DNA of 40,232 bases from Chloroflexota bacterium (GTDB lineage Bacteria; Chloroflexota; UBA11872): contig JAPOWQ010000005.1 of assembly GCA_026707585.1 (NCBI GenBank), positions 1 to 40,232 of the forward strand. The letters are read 5' to 3'. The position numbers and the translations under genes are program-made. Positions 23,958 through 32,520 of this stretch are shown piece after piece. Below the pieces are notes generated by a model. The model was not told the DNA's origin, did no database searches, and saw nothing but the letters and a program-made list of their open reading frames with translations. Each line of letters opens with the position of its first letter. Position 1 is the stretch's first letter.

Positions 23958-25066
23958 TCGCCGCCAGCGCCGGACGCATCGACGGCACCGGGGACTGTCC
24001 ACGGGTCTTCGGATCGGCGGTCCACGGGACCAGCACCTGACGCACCGGCGAGTGTTGCCGGTCCCGGGTCGTCCCGTTCGTGCGGCGACGCACCCTCGCT
24101 CGTCGGCCTTCGTCTGTCCGTCCATGGCGGTCAACGCACGGGCCGAATGACGGCACGGTGCGTGAATGAACCAGTCCGCCAATCGCTATGGGTCAGCCGG
24201 GGCATGCCCCCAGCGCCTCCCCCTACGCAGCCTGCCATCGTCAAGGCTCAGGTTGTCCAGCGTCCTTTCCACACGGTGAACGAGTCTGGCGCCGATCACC
24301 AGGGCTTCGATTGGCCAGCTCTGGTTGGGGTGAGGCAGCCGCAGCGAAAAGTCGCCGCTCGTCGTGTCACGCCAAGTCCGACCGACGGCTAGGACACACC
24401 CTCGGTGGGTCGGACTTGCTCGTTCCGATTGCGAGATTGCCGTTTGCACGCGGTCTCTACCAGTCGTCTCGCATTGTCGGCCCAGTGGCATCGCCTTCGG
24501 CGCACACCCCGAACCACAGTCCTCAACCGGACATCGCGAGGACCAGGGGACGAAGCCCCGCAATCACCTGCCCCGAAGACGTCGCTGGACTGCCGTGATC
24601 GTCGTGACGGCCGGCAGTCCCGCGCCTGCACGACATCCTGGATCCCATCGACAGGGCCGGGTAGCAGCGCGCGTGGCGGCGGTTCGAGAATCCCCTATCT
24701 CAGCACCTTGTGGCAGGAACATTCGACGGACTTCTCTTGCGCATCGCAAGGCGTTAGGGCTAAGAGATGCCCGGACGCTTGTCGGCCTTGTCGACTTCGG
24801 TCTGGTGATTGGGGTACTGGCAGGACTTGCCTTACAGCTACCTCGCGGCATCACCTGCCGAGGCATTGTGGGTATGCGAGAAGGCTTCATCGCAAGTTTC
24901 AGGGACGACGGACTCTCGGCTATGGACATCGCCGTGGGGCTCGACTTCAACCACCGCTCCGTTGGTCAACGCGGCATGGTCTTGTACATCTAGTCCAAGT
25001 CGGTCTTGCATCCGCTCGTTGGCGTGGGCGACATCTAGGGCGGGTGCTCCGGCCGACTGTCCAAAG
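23958..25066. other. Long stretch without a convincing gene
   Basis: Several overlapping frames are open but none has coding-like composition or motifs. The most gene-like scrap is a plus-strand segment near 24770-24990 (LRDARTLVGLVDFGLVIGVL then MREGFIASFRDDGLSAMDIA), without a clear start. It probably represents decayed genes. One clear inverted repeat (24373-24418) lies here and is listed separately. Confidence 0.4.
24373..24418. repeat. 11-bp perfect inverted repeat
   Basis: CAAGTCCGACC (24373-24383) pairs perfectly with GGTCGGACTTG (24408-24418) around a 24-nt loop. No T-run follows, so it is not a clear terminator. It may be an IS end pair from a lost insertion or a protein-binding site. 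Confidence 0.5.
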
Positions 25067-25345
25067 ATGGCGCCACGCGTTGACTTACAGCGAGGTGAGC
25101 GGCAGCAGTTGGATTTACAAAGGTTGGGATCTGTGGGTTACGTGGCCGGTGGCGTCGGCGGCGGCAAACATGGCGCTGCATTCATGCGCTTGGTTTAAGC
25201 CGCAGACGAACTTGCCCGACAGCGCGACGTGATTGTCGGAGACGGTTATCCCGGAGAACTCTTCGCCTGCCTGATTGACGCCTGGAGCGAAACCGACGGC
25301 GTCAACATCATCGACTACGACCGAAGGCTCAGCGAAGCGGTCTAA
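25067..25345 (+). pseudogene. Remnant of an unknown protein with an internal stop
   Basis: One frame reads QQLDLQRLGSVGYVAGGVGG, then GKHGAAFMRLV and a TAA stop at 25196-25198. It resumes in the same frame with ADELARQRDVIVGDGYPGEL, then FACLIDAWSETDGVNIIDYD and RRLSEAV to a natural TAA. The second half has good protein character, so the stop is likely a nonsense mutation. The family is not recognised and the N-terminus is lost in the degenerate stretch upstream. Confidence 0.4.
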
Positions 25346-25570
25346 CCGTCCACCTCGGGTGCGGCTGCCCTGTCACACTTAGGGGGACCAGAGCTTGGGA
25401 ATGAGCCGGCGACGATAAGTGCCGGTTTGACTGGCCGGGCTGAGCCGCAGGGTCTCGGCTGGCTGGCGCGCGGATGACCGCGCCCGTCCGACAGGCACCA
25501 GGGTACGGTCAGGCCGCCAGCGCACGACGGCCCAGGAACCCCGGGGCGCTGACGCGAAGGCCACAGCCCG

Positions 25571-26608
25571 CTATTGGCCGCTGTTTTTCCAGGCTTCGTA
25601 GACAGCCGTCGTCAGGGCGGACAGGCGTTCCTTGTGTTGCTCCCACTCTTCGGCGGTGAACCGGAAATGGATCTCGGTGGCGGGGTCATCCAATGGCTCT
25701 CGATTCTTCGGCCAAGTCGAGTGTCCGATTTCTTCTAGCGGCTGCCTGAACTCGTCTGGACAGAGTTCTTTGGCACGTGGGAAGAAGGCTATGTACACGT
25801 TTCTCTCATTCCTCTCACCTAGGAAAATGCGTGCATATGTCAGTCCTTGGTATTTGACACTTAGTCCCCAGACTCCCTGGTTTGTACTGAACCGAAGCCA
25901 CTTCGTCTCGAACATGCGCTTCACCGCGCTGAATGTGTCAGACATGCCGGAGGCCTCTAGATTTCTATTCAGCCGTTTTCTTGTCTCCTCGGCGGTCAGT
26001 CTTCCCCCACCCGAGCCGGGTCTTGCGGCTGATTCCACTTCGACCTGCCTGGCAAGCAGCGTCTTGCCGTCGTAGGCAAAGCCGTGGAACGTCAGCAGCG
26101 AGATATCCATGCCGGTGTTCTCGGCGAGGAACCGCACCATCCGCTCCGTTCGTTCGTCGGCCCCCAGTCCGATGAGGAATAGGCGCAGCGGCCTGAGGGC
26201 GTCGAGGCTCTGGCCTTCCGTGTTCTCGCCGTACCATTCCTCGAAGTCATCTATGCGCTCGATACCACCCACGCCGGAGTTGGCGGCGATGTGTTCGGCC
26301 AAGGCGACGTCGTTCTTAGCATCCAGGTCGGAGGCGTAGTCGATGATCTGCGCCACGGCGTCGCGCGACAGCGTCCCGCGCTTCAACTCGAACACGACCA
26401 GTCGGCCGTCCTCATCCACCCCGAGCAAATCGAGCGGCCCGCCGTCCGTCGGCGTCTGCCGGCCGACGAGCCTCAGTCCGGGAATCAGCAGGTCGGGGTT
26501 CCTGACGAGGGTCTCCTCCAGCAACGATTCAGTATCGGTCTGGTCCTTCGACACCAAGGGTGTGACGTTCGAGTCACCATCGAGCGCCCAGATCTTCACT
26601 TCGTCCAT
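25571..26608 (-). CDS. NucS/DUF91-like PD-(D/E)XK nuclease-fold protein
   Basis: ATG 26608 is preceded by AAAGG at 7-8 nt, which favours it over the open frame upstream to 26752. The 345-residue product begins MDEVKIWALDGDSN and carries a nuclease-like core at about residues 30-95: LLEETLVRNPDLLIPGL, then PLDLLGVDEDGRLVVFELKR, in which D, E and K are the PD-(D/E)XK triad. Further on are the helical TERMVRFLAENTGMDISLLT and, at about 230-345, a second domain (GVWGLSVKYQGLTYARIFLG, then PLEEIGHSTWPKNRE) of unknown role. DUF91/NucS proteins bind and cut branched or mismatched DNA. Similar stand-alone proteins occur in defence and mobile islands. The triad is intact. Confidence 0.8.
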   Translation of the reverse strand: MDEVKIWALDGDSNVTPLVSKDQTDTESLLEETLVRNPDLLIPGLRLVGRQTPTDGGPLDLLGVDEDGRLVVFELKRGTLSRDAVAQIIDYASDLDAKNDVALAEHIAANSGVGGIERIDDFEEWYGENTEGQSLDALRPLRLFLIGLGADERTERMVRFLAENTGMDISLLTFHGFAYDGKTLLARQVEVESAARPGSGGGRLTAEETRKRLNRNLEASGMSDTFSAVKRMFETKWLRFSTNQGVWGLSVKYQGLTYARIFLGERNERNVYIAFFPRAKELCPDEFRQPLEEIGHSTWPKNREPLDDPATEIHFRFTAEEWEQHKERLSALTTAVYEAWKNSGQ

Positions 26609-26844
26609 CGGAAACCTTTGCCTAACTGACTTCGGATGCGAGAGGTTCGGCGCATATCCGGGCGCGTTCAAGGCCAGGAGGCGCCGGGATTCTTGCCTTC
26701 CGGCAGTGACGGAGGGTAACGCAACGGACTCACGTGGAAGAACCGGCCGCACGCCGTGAATGAGCGCTACTTGCGGCGGGATGGCCGCGCACTCTCGCGC
26801 GTGACAGACTGACCGCCAGAGGCGGCGCGGACGCGAGGGCGGCT

Positions 26845-27513
26845 ATGGGTAACGGTCTGATTGGCCGAATGCTCCGTGCCCTGCGGCTGGACGCGAGCCT
26901 TTACCGCGAGGTGTCGGCGCCTGACGGCGATACGCGGCAGGCGGCGCTGGTGGTTCTGCTGACGGCTGTAGCCGCCGGCACCCAGGGCGTTTGGTTGGGG
27001 GGCAGCGGCGCCGGGCTTATCGCCATTTCGCATATGGCCGCCTGGCCGGTCTGGGCAGCAGGGCTGTGGCTGGTTGGCGCGCGACTCGGAGCGCCCAATG
27101 GCGAGGCGTCGGGATTCCGGCAGGTCGCTCGCGCTATCGCGTTCGCACAGGCGCCGGGCGTTCTCTTCGCGGCAAGCCTCGTCATCTTTTGGATCTCGGC
27201 GCCGCTGTGGGGCACGGTTCGGACGCTGATCTCGGTGTGGGTGCTCGTAGGGACCTTTCTCGCCGTTCGCGAGACGTTGGGGCTCAGCAACGGTCGAACG
27301 CTCGGGGCGCTATTCGGCGTAGGCGCGGCTACTGCAATTCTGCTGGGACCGCCGATTGTGCTGGTCAACGTATGGACCCTCTGGCCTGAGCACACGCTTG
27401 GCAGGATCGTCGCGACCTTTGCCTATGGGGTGTTTGACTTCAACCTCGGACTCGGCCTCATCGACAAGGTGATGAGCCTCGTCCTTCGTGCCGTGATCGA
27501 GTTCATCACGTAG
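26845..27513 (+). CDS. YIP1-like membrane protein, copy 1
   Basis: The 222-residue product begins MGNGLIGRMLRALRLDASLY and has about five hydrophobic helices. Its central segment (GFRQVARAIAFAQAPGVLFA) is typical of Yip1-domain proteins, and the C-terminal segment is VFDFNLGLGLIDKVMSLVL. Bacterial YIP1-like proteins have no settled function. The next gene, 15 bp downstream, is a clear paralogue, so the pair arose by tandem duplication. The shared marks are the N-terminal start (LI.RM.RALRLDA), the ARAIAFAQAPG segment, the VRETL...GR.LG segment and the FNLGLGL end. Confidence 0.75.
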   Translation: MGNGLIGRMLRALRLDASLYREVSAPDGDTRQAALVVLLTAVAAGTQGVWLGGSGAGLIAISHMAAWPVWAAGLWLVGARLGAPNGEASGFRQVARAIAFAQAPGVLFAASLVIFWISAPLWGTVRTLISVWVLVGTFLAVRETLGLSNGRTLGALFGVGAATAILLGPPIVLVNVWTLWPEHTLGRIVATFAYGVFDFNLGLGLIDKVMSLVLRAVIEFIT

Positions 27514-27528
27514 CAAGGAGCGGCGGCG

Positions 27529-28374
27529 ATGGGCCACGGGCTGATCAGCCGGATGCACCGCGCCCTGCGGCTGGACGCGACGCTCGGCCATGACGTCGCG
27601 GCCCCCGGCGCCAGCACTCGTCAGGCCGCGGCTGTGGTGGCGCTCGCGGCGCTGGGAACCGGCGCCGCCCTGGGCGCCGTCTCGACGTTGCCATTGGCTT
27701 GGGGGACTGGACGGCACACGACGTTCGAGGCAGACCTGCTGCGGTTCGTGTTCTACGCCATTCTTGTGGCGATTGTGCATCTCGCGGCCTGGCCGCTTTG
27801 GGCAGGACTTCTCCGGCTGGCCGGTACGTGGCTGGCGACGAGCGATTCCGAGGCGCGGGATCTCGGCCAAACGGCCCGCGCTATCGCGTTCGCGCAGGCG
27901 CCGGGAGCGTTGGGCGTCTTGGTTCCGTCGCTGCTCACGCTCCAGTGGGTCATTCCGGCGGACCCTGAGCCCCTGAGGATCGGGTCGGGGACTGCAAACG
28001 TGATGCTGCTGGCGGGCACCGTGCGGACGTTGCTGGCGGCCTGGGTTCTGCTGGGAACCTTCCTGTCGGTGCGCGAGACGCTGCAATTGAGCAGCGGACG
28101 AGCGCTTGGCACGGTCGCTGCCGCGGCTGCCGCCAGCGCGGGGCTGCTGGGACTGGCCACGGTGGTGATCATCCTGGTCTCCAAGCTGATGGTCATGATC
28201 GTTCAGCCCTATCCGTCTGGCTGGGACTACGGCGTGGCCGTGGCCGGGCCATGGCTTACCGCGTACGGCTACGGGATTCCGGCCGCGCAGGGGTTCGAGT
28301 TCAACCTAGGCCTGGGCCTCAGCAGGCTGGTGATGGAATTCGTCGCGCCGCTTGCCCCCGCGATCATTCCGTAG
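27529..28374 (+). CDS. YIP1-like membrane protein, copy 2
   Basis: The 281-residue product begins MGHGLISRMHRALRLDATLG. It repeats the whole plan of copy 1, with an added helix-containing insert after the N-terminus (ALGTGAALGAVSTLPLAW) and another before the C-terminus (LMVMIVQPYPSGWDYGVAVA). The ARAIAFAQAPGALGVLVPSL segment and the FEFNLGLGLSRLVMEFVAP end mark it as a paralogue. It starts 15 bp after copy 1 with a Shine-Dalgarno (AAGGAG) in the gap, so the two form an operon. Membrane location is clear; role unknown. Confidence 0.75.
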   Translation: MGHGLISRMHRALRLDATLGHDVAAPGASTRQAAAVVALAALGTGAALGAVSTLPLAWGTGRHTTFEADLLRFVFYAILVAIVHLAAWPLWAGLLRLAGTWLATSDSEARDLGQTARAIAFAQAPGALGVLVPSLLTLQWVIPADPEPLRIGSGTANVMLLAGTVRTLLAAWVLLGTFLSVRETLQLSSGRALGTVAAAAAASAGLLGLATVVIILVSKLMVMIVQPYPSGWDYGVAVAGPWLTAYGYGIPAAQGFEFNLGLGLSRLVMEFVAPLAPAIIP

Positions 28375-28800
28375 GTTGTATGCCGGGTGCGGTCCTTGCG
28401 CTACCAGATGCGGGGACGACTTCGACAGGCCGGGGCACAGCAACAGATCTGCACGCCCGGCGTTGGGGAGCGGGTGGAGCGAGTGTTCAGGACAGCGGCA
28501 GTGTGCCCGACGGCGGCTTGGACGGTATTGGCAGGGGCTTGATGCAGACTGGGTTGGGGATTTGTGTAGCGTGGCCGGTGGGGTGGATCTAGCAGGTTTG
28601 TTGGTCGATGCGGAAGGAGACGATGGTGTCGGAGTCCTGATTGGCGGCCAGCATCTAGGTGCGGGCGGGGCGGATGGCGGAATTCTGCGGGGTCCGGCCA
28701 ATGGTGGATTAATAATCGAGGCTCGCGAGGCGTCCCGCAGCCTCGTCGGCGTCAAATCCATCGACATCCCACCGCCGGTCGAAGATTCGGGCCGTCCGGC
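28375..28800. other. Stretch without a clear gene, probably decayed YIP1-like copy 3
   Basis: A plus-strand frame here (from about 28560 to 28790) reads GVGVLIGGQHLGAGGADGGI and SRSLVGVKSIDIPPPVEDSG but lacks a start and motifs. Because the C-terminal end of a third YIP1-like copy follows at 28801, this region may be its eroded body. Confidence 0.35.
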
Positions 28801-28935
28801 CTGGCATTGTTCGGTCTCACCGGCCGCGGCGATCGCTTTGGGATTTCTAACGCAGCCTCCGTCGCCGGTGGATTGGATTTCAACCTGAATATCGGGCAAC
28901 CGCTCATGCGACTCTTCGATGTGATCACAGACTGA
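28801..28935 (+). pseudogene. C-terminal remnant of a third YIP1-like copy
   Basis: The frame reads LALFGLTGRGDRFGISNAAS, then VAGGLDFNLNIGQPLMRLFD and VITD before TGA at 28933-28935. The LDFNLNIG segment at the same distance from the stop matches the FDFNLGLG and FEFNLGLG ends of the two intact copies upstream. There is no start or transmembrane body, so this is a fragment of a former triplicate array. Confidence 0.5.
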
Positions 28936-29879
28936 CGGCGGTCGGCTGATCGCTTGAGCTGTTTCTTGCCGCCGAGTTCCCTTCGATGAGACCGCGAGTT
29001 ATTCGAGAGGCCTTGGGCAGGTGACGAGCCACTCCGCTCGCCCGGGCCACCCTGCCTGAACCAGCCCCTCAATTTCCGGATCTCTCGGCCGGGTCTTCGT
29101 CCGCTTCAGGCTGCGAAGTCCTACGTAACGCGGCGGATGCGTGTCGTGCGTCCTTACTTACTGGTGAGCCGACCGCGGTGGGGCTTCCAGCAGCGCGAGA
29201 CTCCTCATTCGACGGCGGCATGCTCGGTCATGCAGCGCCACCAACTCGCTTTCGGCGGCCGTGCAGTGCGGCAGAGCGTGGCTGTGCGCTCGCCGTGCTC
29301 TGGCAGGCTAGCTGGCCGGGCACCATTTGAGCTGTTCTTGACCCTTAGACCGACCCTCATAAGATCCATCGCCGGGGCCGTACAGATTGCCGAAATCCGG
29401 AGCCAAGGACCGCTAGGCCAGGCTGAGCCGACTCAAGAACGAACCCTACGGCCTGCCAACAATTTGCCGACGTTCGGGCCAGATGTTGGTCGTCCTGACT
29501 GGGAAAGTCATTCGCAGTCGCGGACTAACGAAAGTGGCAAGTGTTGGCCGGTGCCAAATGAGACTCGAGAAACTCCGCCGAGCAGGCCTACTGGTCAACC
29601 GCTTGCGTCCCGGCCGCTCGGCCGTTCGGACCAGCGGGAGCGGTGACGACGCCTGGTGGCGATCTGCCTGATCCGAGTGACATTCGCATCACGATTTGCA
29701 CATTCAGGGTCAACGTCTCGTGACGGGTCGGCACCTCTGCTGTCGACGATCCGTGACGGCCAGTGGGCATGCACGGGTCGGGCCCAGCATCGGGATCCGG
29801 CGATCCGGGACACGGTCCACGAGTGCGCGTCGATGCGCGGCGCGTGCCGGATTCGAAGGCGAACGTGTACTGACGGCGA
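28936..29879. other. Stretch without a convincing gene
   Basis: Open frames on both strands have random-looking composition and no motifs, RBS or repeats that I can support. The right part (29595-29879) is the downstream end of the recombinase frame, where similarity to the family has been lost. It is probably the junction created when the recombinase was truncated. Confidence 0.4.
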
Positions 29880-30281
29880 GCCCCCACCATCGGCGTAGGA
29901 GTGCCTGTCCATGGCGGCCAGCACCGGCTGCTGCTCGGCCGGGTTCAGCGAATCGACCTCCCGCTCCGAAAGGCGGCCCGAGGGGAAGTCGGCCAGGCAA
30001 TTGCCCTCCAGGTACCCGTGGCGCCAGAGCCAGGTCGTGAAGCTGCGCAGCGCGCGGCCGTGCTGGTGGATGGTGTACGGGCACAGCCCGCCCGTCGATC
30101 GCCGCAGGTCGGTCGCCTCTTGGGGCCGATGCTGCAGTTGCCGCTGACAGCGCAGGGCGCTCTCGAGGGTGAGCTCGTCCAGCGTCGGCTCGCCGCCCAG
30201 AAACGCGGCGAATCACGCGAGATTCTCACGGTCGAGGCGCACGGTTTCCGGCGAGAAACCCTGCCCGGTAAGAGTCGCCAG
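29880..30281 (-). pseudogene. Tyrosine recombinase (phage integrase), core-binding domain only
   Basis: The minus frame reads LATLTGQGFSPETVRLDREN, then a TGA stop (30213-30215), then FAAFLGGEPTLDELTLESAL. It continues TIHQHGRALRSFTTWLWRHG, then YLEGNCLADFPSGRLSEREV and NPAEQQPVLAAMDRHSYA. This is the SAM-like N-terminal domain of integrases, ending exactly where the catalytic domain should begin. The catalytic R-H-R-Y residues are absent: after about 29880 the frame stays open to 29595 but no longer resembles a recombinase. A TAA at 30282-30284 cuts the front. The integrase is dead by truncation and nonsense, so any element it served can no longer move by it. Confidence 0.65.
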
Positions 30282-30490
30282 TTAGCGCCGGGTGGTCCTG
30301 GTACGTGGGATCGAATCGTTGTGCGTCGGCCCTTCCTCTCACAGGCGTCCACCCGGCCCACGCACGTATGGCGCGGCTGGGGAGCGACCGTCAACCAAGC
30401 GCTGCGGGCGCGTGCTGGCTTCGAGCGGAACGCTGGGTGTCTCGAACGGCCGCCAGTCGGTCGAGTATTCCGTTCGCAATCTGTCACGAA

Positions 30491-30560
30491 CGTGGGACGG
30501 GTTTCGAACCCGCGACATCCAACTTGGTCAACGCCGGGTCCTATCCGGCACGCGGGGACC
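30491..30560 (-). other. tRNA T-arm-like fragment beside the recombinase
   Basis: On the minus strand GCGGG-TTCGAAA-CCCGT is a clean T arm (stem 5, loop 7). It is preceded by a variable-loop-like GATGTC and followed by an acceptor-like TCCCACG. No anticodon stem folds upstream, so it is not a working tRNA. A tRNA remnant between a recombinase and a regulator is what an old attachment site would look like. Confidence 0.35.
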
Positions 30561-31128
30561 GTCGCGTTCGCGCGATCCCGCTTCGGCTGTTTCGAGTTCC
30601 GGTAAGGTGCATAAACACGTCGGTCACGACCATGACAACCCGTGGTCGGTAGTCCCGCGAAACGTGGGACCGGTCCTTGCCCATCTCGCGGGCCACCTTC
30701 GCGATATTGCCGGTGGCCACCCAGCGACGAAGAAACGTCGCGTGCTGGGGCGCCAGGAGATCGTCCGCCAAGGTGATTGCCTCGTTGACGAGGTCGCGTA
30801 GGGCCAGAGCCTCAGCACCCGGGTGCCCATGGTATTTGCGCGCTGCCAGGTCCTGAACGGCGACAAGTCGGCACAGGGTGTTGTCCTGAAGGTCCCAGGC
30901 GCTCTGGAGGTGGCGAATCGCGTGCTCCACACGTCGCTCCCAGTCCGCCCGAGGTCGGCGTCCGGCGCCAGGTCTCGCCTGCTGTCGAGGGTTAGGCACC
31001 AGGTCGTCGAGGCCCCGGCCGGCAGCGACTGGGCGGCACCGGATCGAAAACCACTCGACCGGCTGATTGCCCAGATGTCGAGCCAAATGGTCCGAAGTCT
31101 CGGGATGGCCCTGGCACGGCTCCGGCAC
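30541..31128 (-). CDS. Helix-turn-helix protein, intact paralogue of the pseudogene at 7.0-7.5 kb
   Basis: The core (about residues 60-165) is gene-like: RADWERRVEHAIRHLQSAWD, then LCRLVAVQDLAARKYHGHPG, then ALALRDLVNEAITLADDLLA. A helix-turn-helix follows: GNIAKVAREMGKDRSHVSRD. The end runs YRPRVVMVVTDVFMHL. The first 50 and last 20 residues look weak, and the true start may be downstream of GTG 31128. Such proteins are probably DNA-binding regulators or small recombination-related factors, and the exact role is unknown. The gene is close to a truncated recombinase and a tRNA-like fragment, consistent with element regulation. The broken copy at 7.0-7.5 kb shows the family occurs at both ends of the island. 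Confidence 0.6.
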   Translation of the reverse strand: MPEPCQGHPETSDHLARHLGNQPVEWFSIRCRPVAAGRGLDDLVPNPRQQARPGAGRRPRADWERRVEHAIRHLQSAWDLQDNTLCRLVAVQDLAARKYHGHPGAEALALRDLVNEAITLADDLLAPQHATFLRRWVATGNIAKVAREMGKDRSHVSRDYRPRVVMVVTDVFMHLTGTRNSRSGIARTRRSPRAG

Positions 31129-32020
31129 ACCGGCCCCGGACCAAGCCCGGCGGATCGCTCGACCGAGCTTGCATCACGTGGTGCCGCGTTCCGACATCAA
31201 AGTCGCGGCTCGTCCAGATCGTCGTCATTCGCGTCGGACTTCTCTGCGAAGTCCAAGGAGACGAGAACCGGTTACGGCTCGCATGCGGCTCTCCTCGGTC
31301 GGGACAGGGATGCCCGTGAATCGCAGTCTGCGCATCGGACACGAGGCGCCGTGTCCGCGAGCGAAACGTTCGGGCAAGTCCGCCGCTAGAAACCTGTGGG
31401 ATCAGTTGACCACGATGGTGGAGCCTACCGCCGACCACGAGGTGGGGCCGCGGTCCGATATGGGAATCAGAGCCACTGGACGCTTCATGTCCTGTGTCGG
31501 CGGGAGTCAGATGCGTCGGGTCTGGAAGCTTGTCGCGCGCCTCATGACAGGAGACCAAAGCACCCAAGAAGCCCCTGGACTCTTGGCACCAAGCATCCGC
31601 GGTTCAAATTTGACGCTCCTCGCGCCACTGATGGCGTCATATCGGCGCGGGTCCGCTCCGGTCCGCCGACTCGAATCGACCGTGGGCCGGGCCGTTACGT
31701 CGTGGCGTGTCTGGGGCTCCGTCGAGCGGTTCGCGAATGACTCGGAGCTCAAGGCTGCACCCGCGCCAGGCCGTTCCTCACGCTGCATCTCGCAGTCGCT
31801 TGATCCACTCGTCGAGACCCACAAGCTCAATCGTGGAGTTTGCTGTGTCGGCTGAAGTCCTCTCGCCCCGACCCAATAGGGCCAGCGACCGCCACGGCCG
31901 TCGGGCCCCGGCGAGGTGGTTGCCCCGGCCGGCGCACCCAGGTAGCCGAGCGGACGCCAGCGCCCGCCTGTGGCCGCCTGACCTGGCTTGGGTCCAGGCC
32001 GGATCCGCGACCTGCCAGTC
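31129..32020. other. Stretch without a convincing gene
   Basis: All frames here are low in coding character and none shows motifs or a good RBS. It marks the end of the accessory region before the next conserved minus-strand genes. No tRNA, terminator or direct repeat was recognised. Confidence 0.4.
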
Positions 32021-32467
32021 TTAATCCGCAAAAAAGTGCTTCAGGTCGACGTCGTACTCAAGCCGGGCCTTGAGGCTCGCAAAGAAGTGGGTCCAGCCCG
32101 AGCATTGGTCAAATGCACTGGCGATGCCGGCGTCATTGCGACGCCAGCCGGTTTCGCTGACGTGGACGGTTGTGCATTCGCCGTCTGCTGCAAACGTGAA
32201 GGTGAACGTGGTGCGGTAGCCGACATTCTGGGAGGCGGGCCAATTGCAGACGATGCGCTGGTTGCGGACCGCCTCCTCGACGTTCACGTCGATCTCAAGA
32301 TCCCCGAACCGCCAGCGGACGGTGCTGCCCGCGGCTAATGGGCCGCTGGATGCGTCCGTGAAGAAGCTGCTGATGGCGGCCTCTTTCGCGACGGTGGCAA
32401 AGACGCGGTCCACGGGCGCATTAATCACGCAGGCGAAGGTGAAGCCGAGGTCCTGCTGCTCGGTCAC
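32021..32467 (-). CDS. SRPBCC/AHSA1-like domain protein
   Basis: GTG 32467 has AAAGGG 8 nt upstream, preferred over the open reading to 32635. The 148-residue product follows the START/AHSA1 plan: a first strand (FTFACVINAPVDRVFATVAK), then the mid-strands VRWRFGDLEIDVNVEE and IVCNWPASQ, then FTFTFAADGECTTVHVSETG. A long C-terminal helix ends the domain (FDQCSGWTHFFASLKARLEY). Such proteins bind hydrophobic ligands or assist Hsp90-like chaperones, and the ligand here is unknown. It follows the solute-binding protein gene by 53 bp on the same strand, so the two may be cotranscribed. Confidence 0.85.
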   Translation of the reverse strand: MTEQQDLGFTFACVINAPVDRVFATVAKEAAISSFFTDASSGPLAAGSTVRWRFGDLEIDVNVEEAVRNQRIVCNWPASQNVGYRTTFTFTFAADGECTTVHVSETGWRRNDAGIASAFDQCSGWTHFFASLKARLEYDVDLKHFFAD

Positions 32468-32520
32468 ACGAACGGCCCTTTCGCAAGCCAGGAGATCCGC
32501 AGCTGCACGCGGGTACCGAC

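Noticed and set aside
30305-30652. Plus-strand frame with GFEPATSN-type sequence
   Set aside because: This is the well-known spurious translation across the antisense of a tRNA T arm, not a protein gene.
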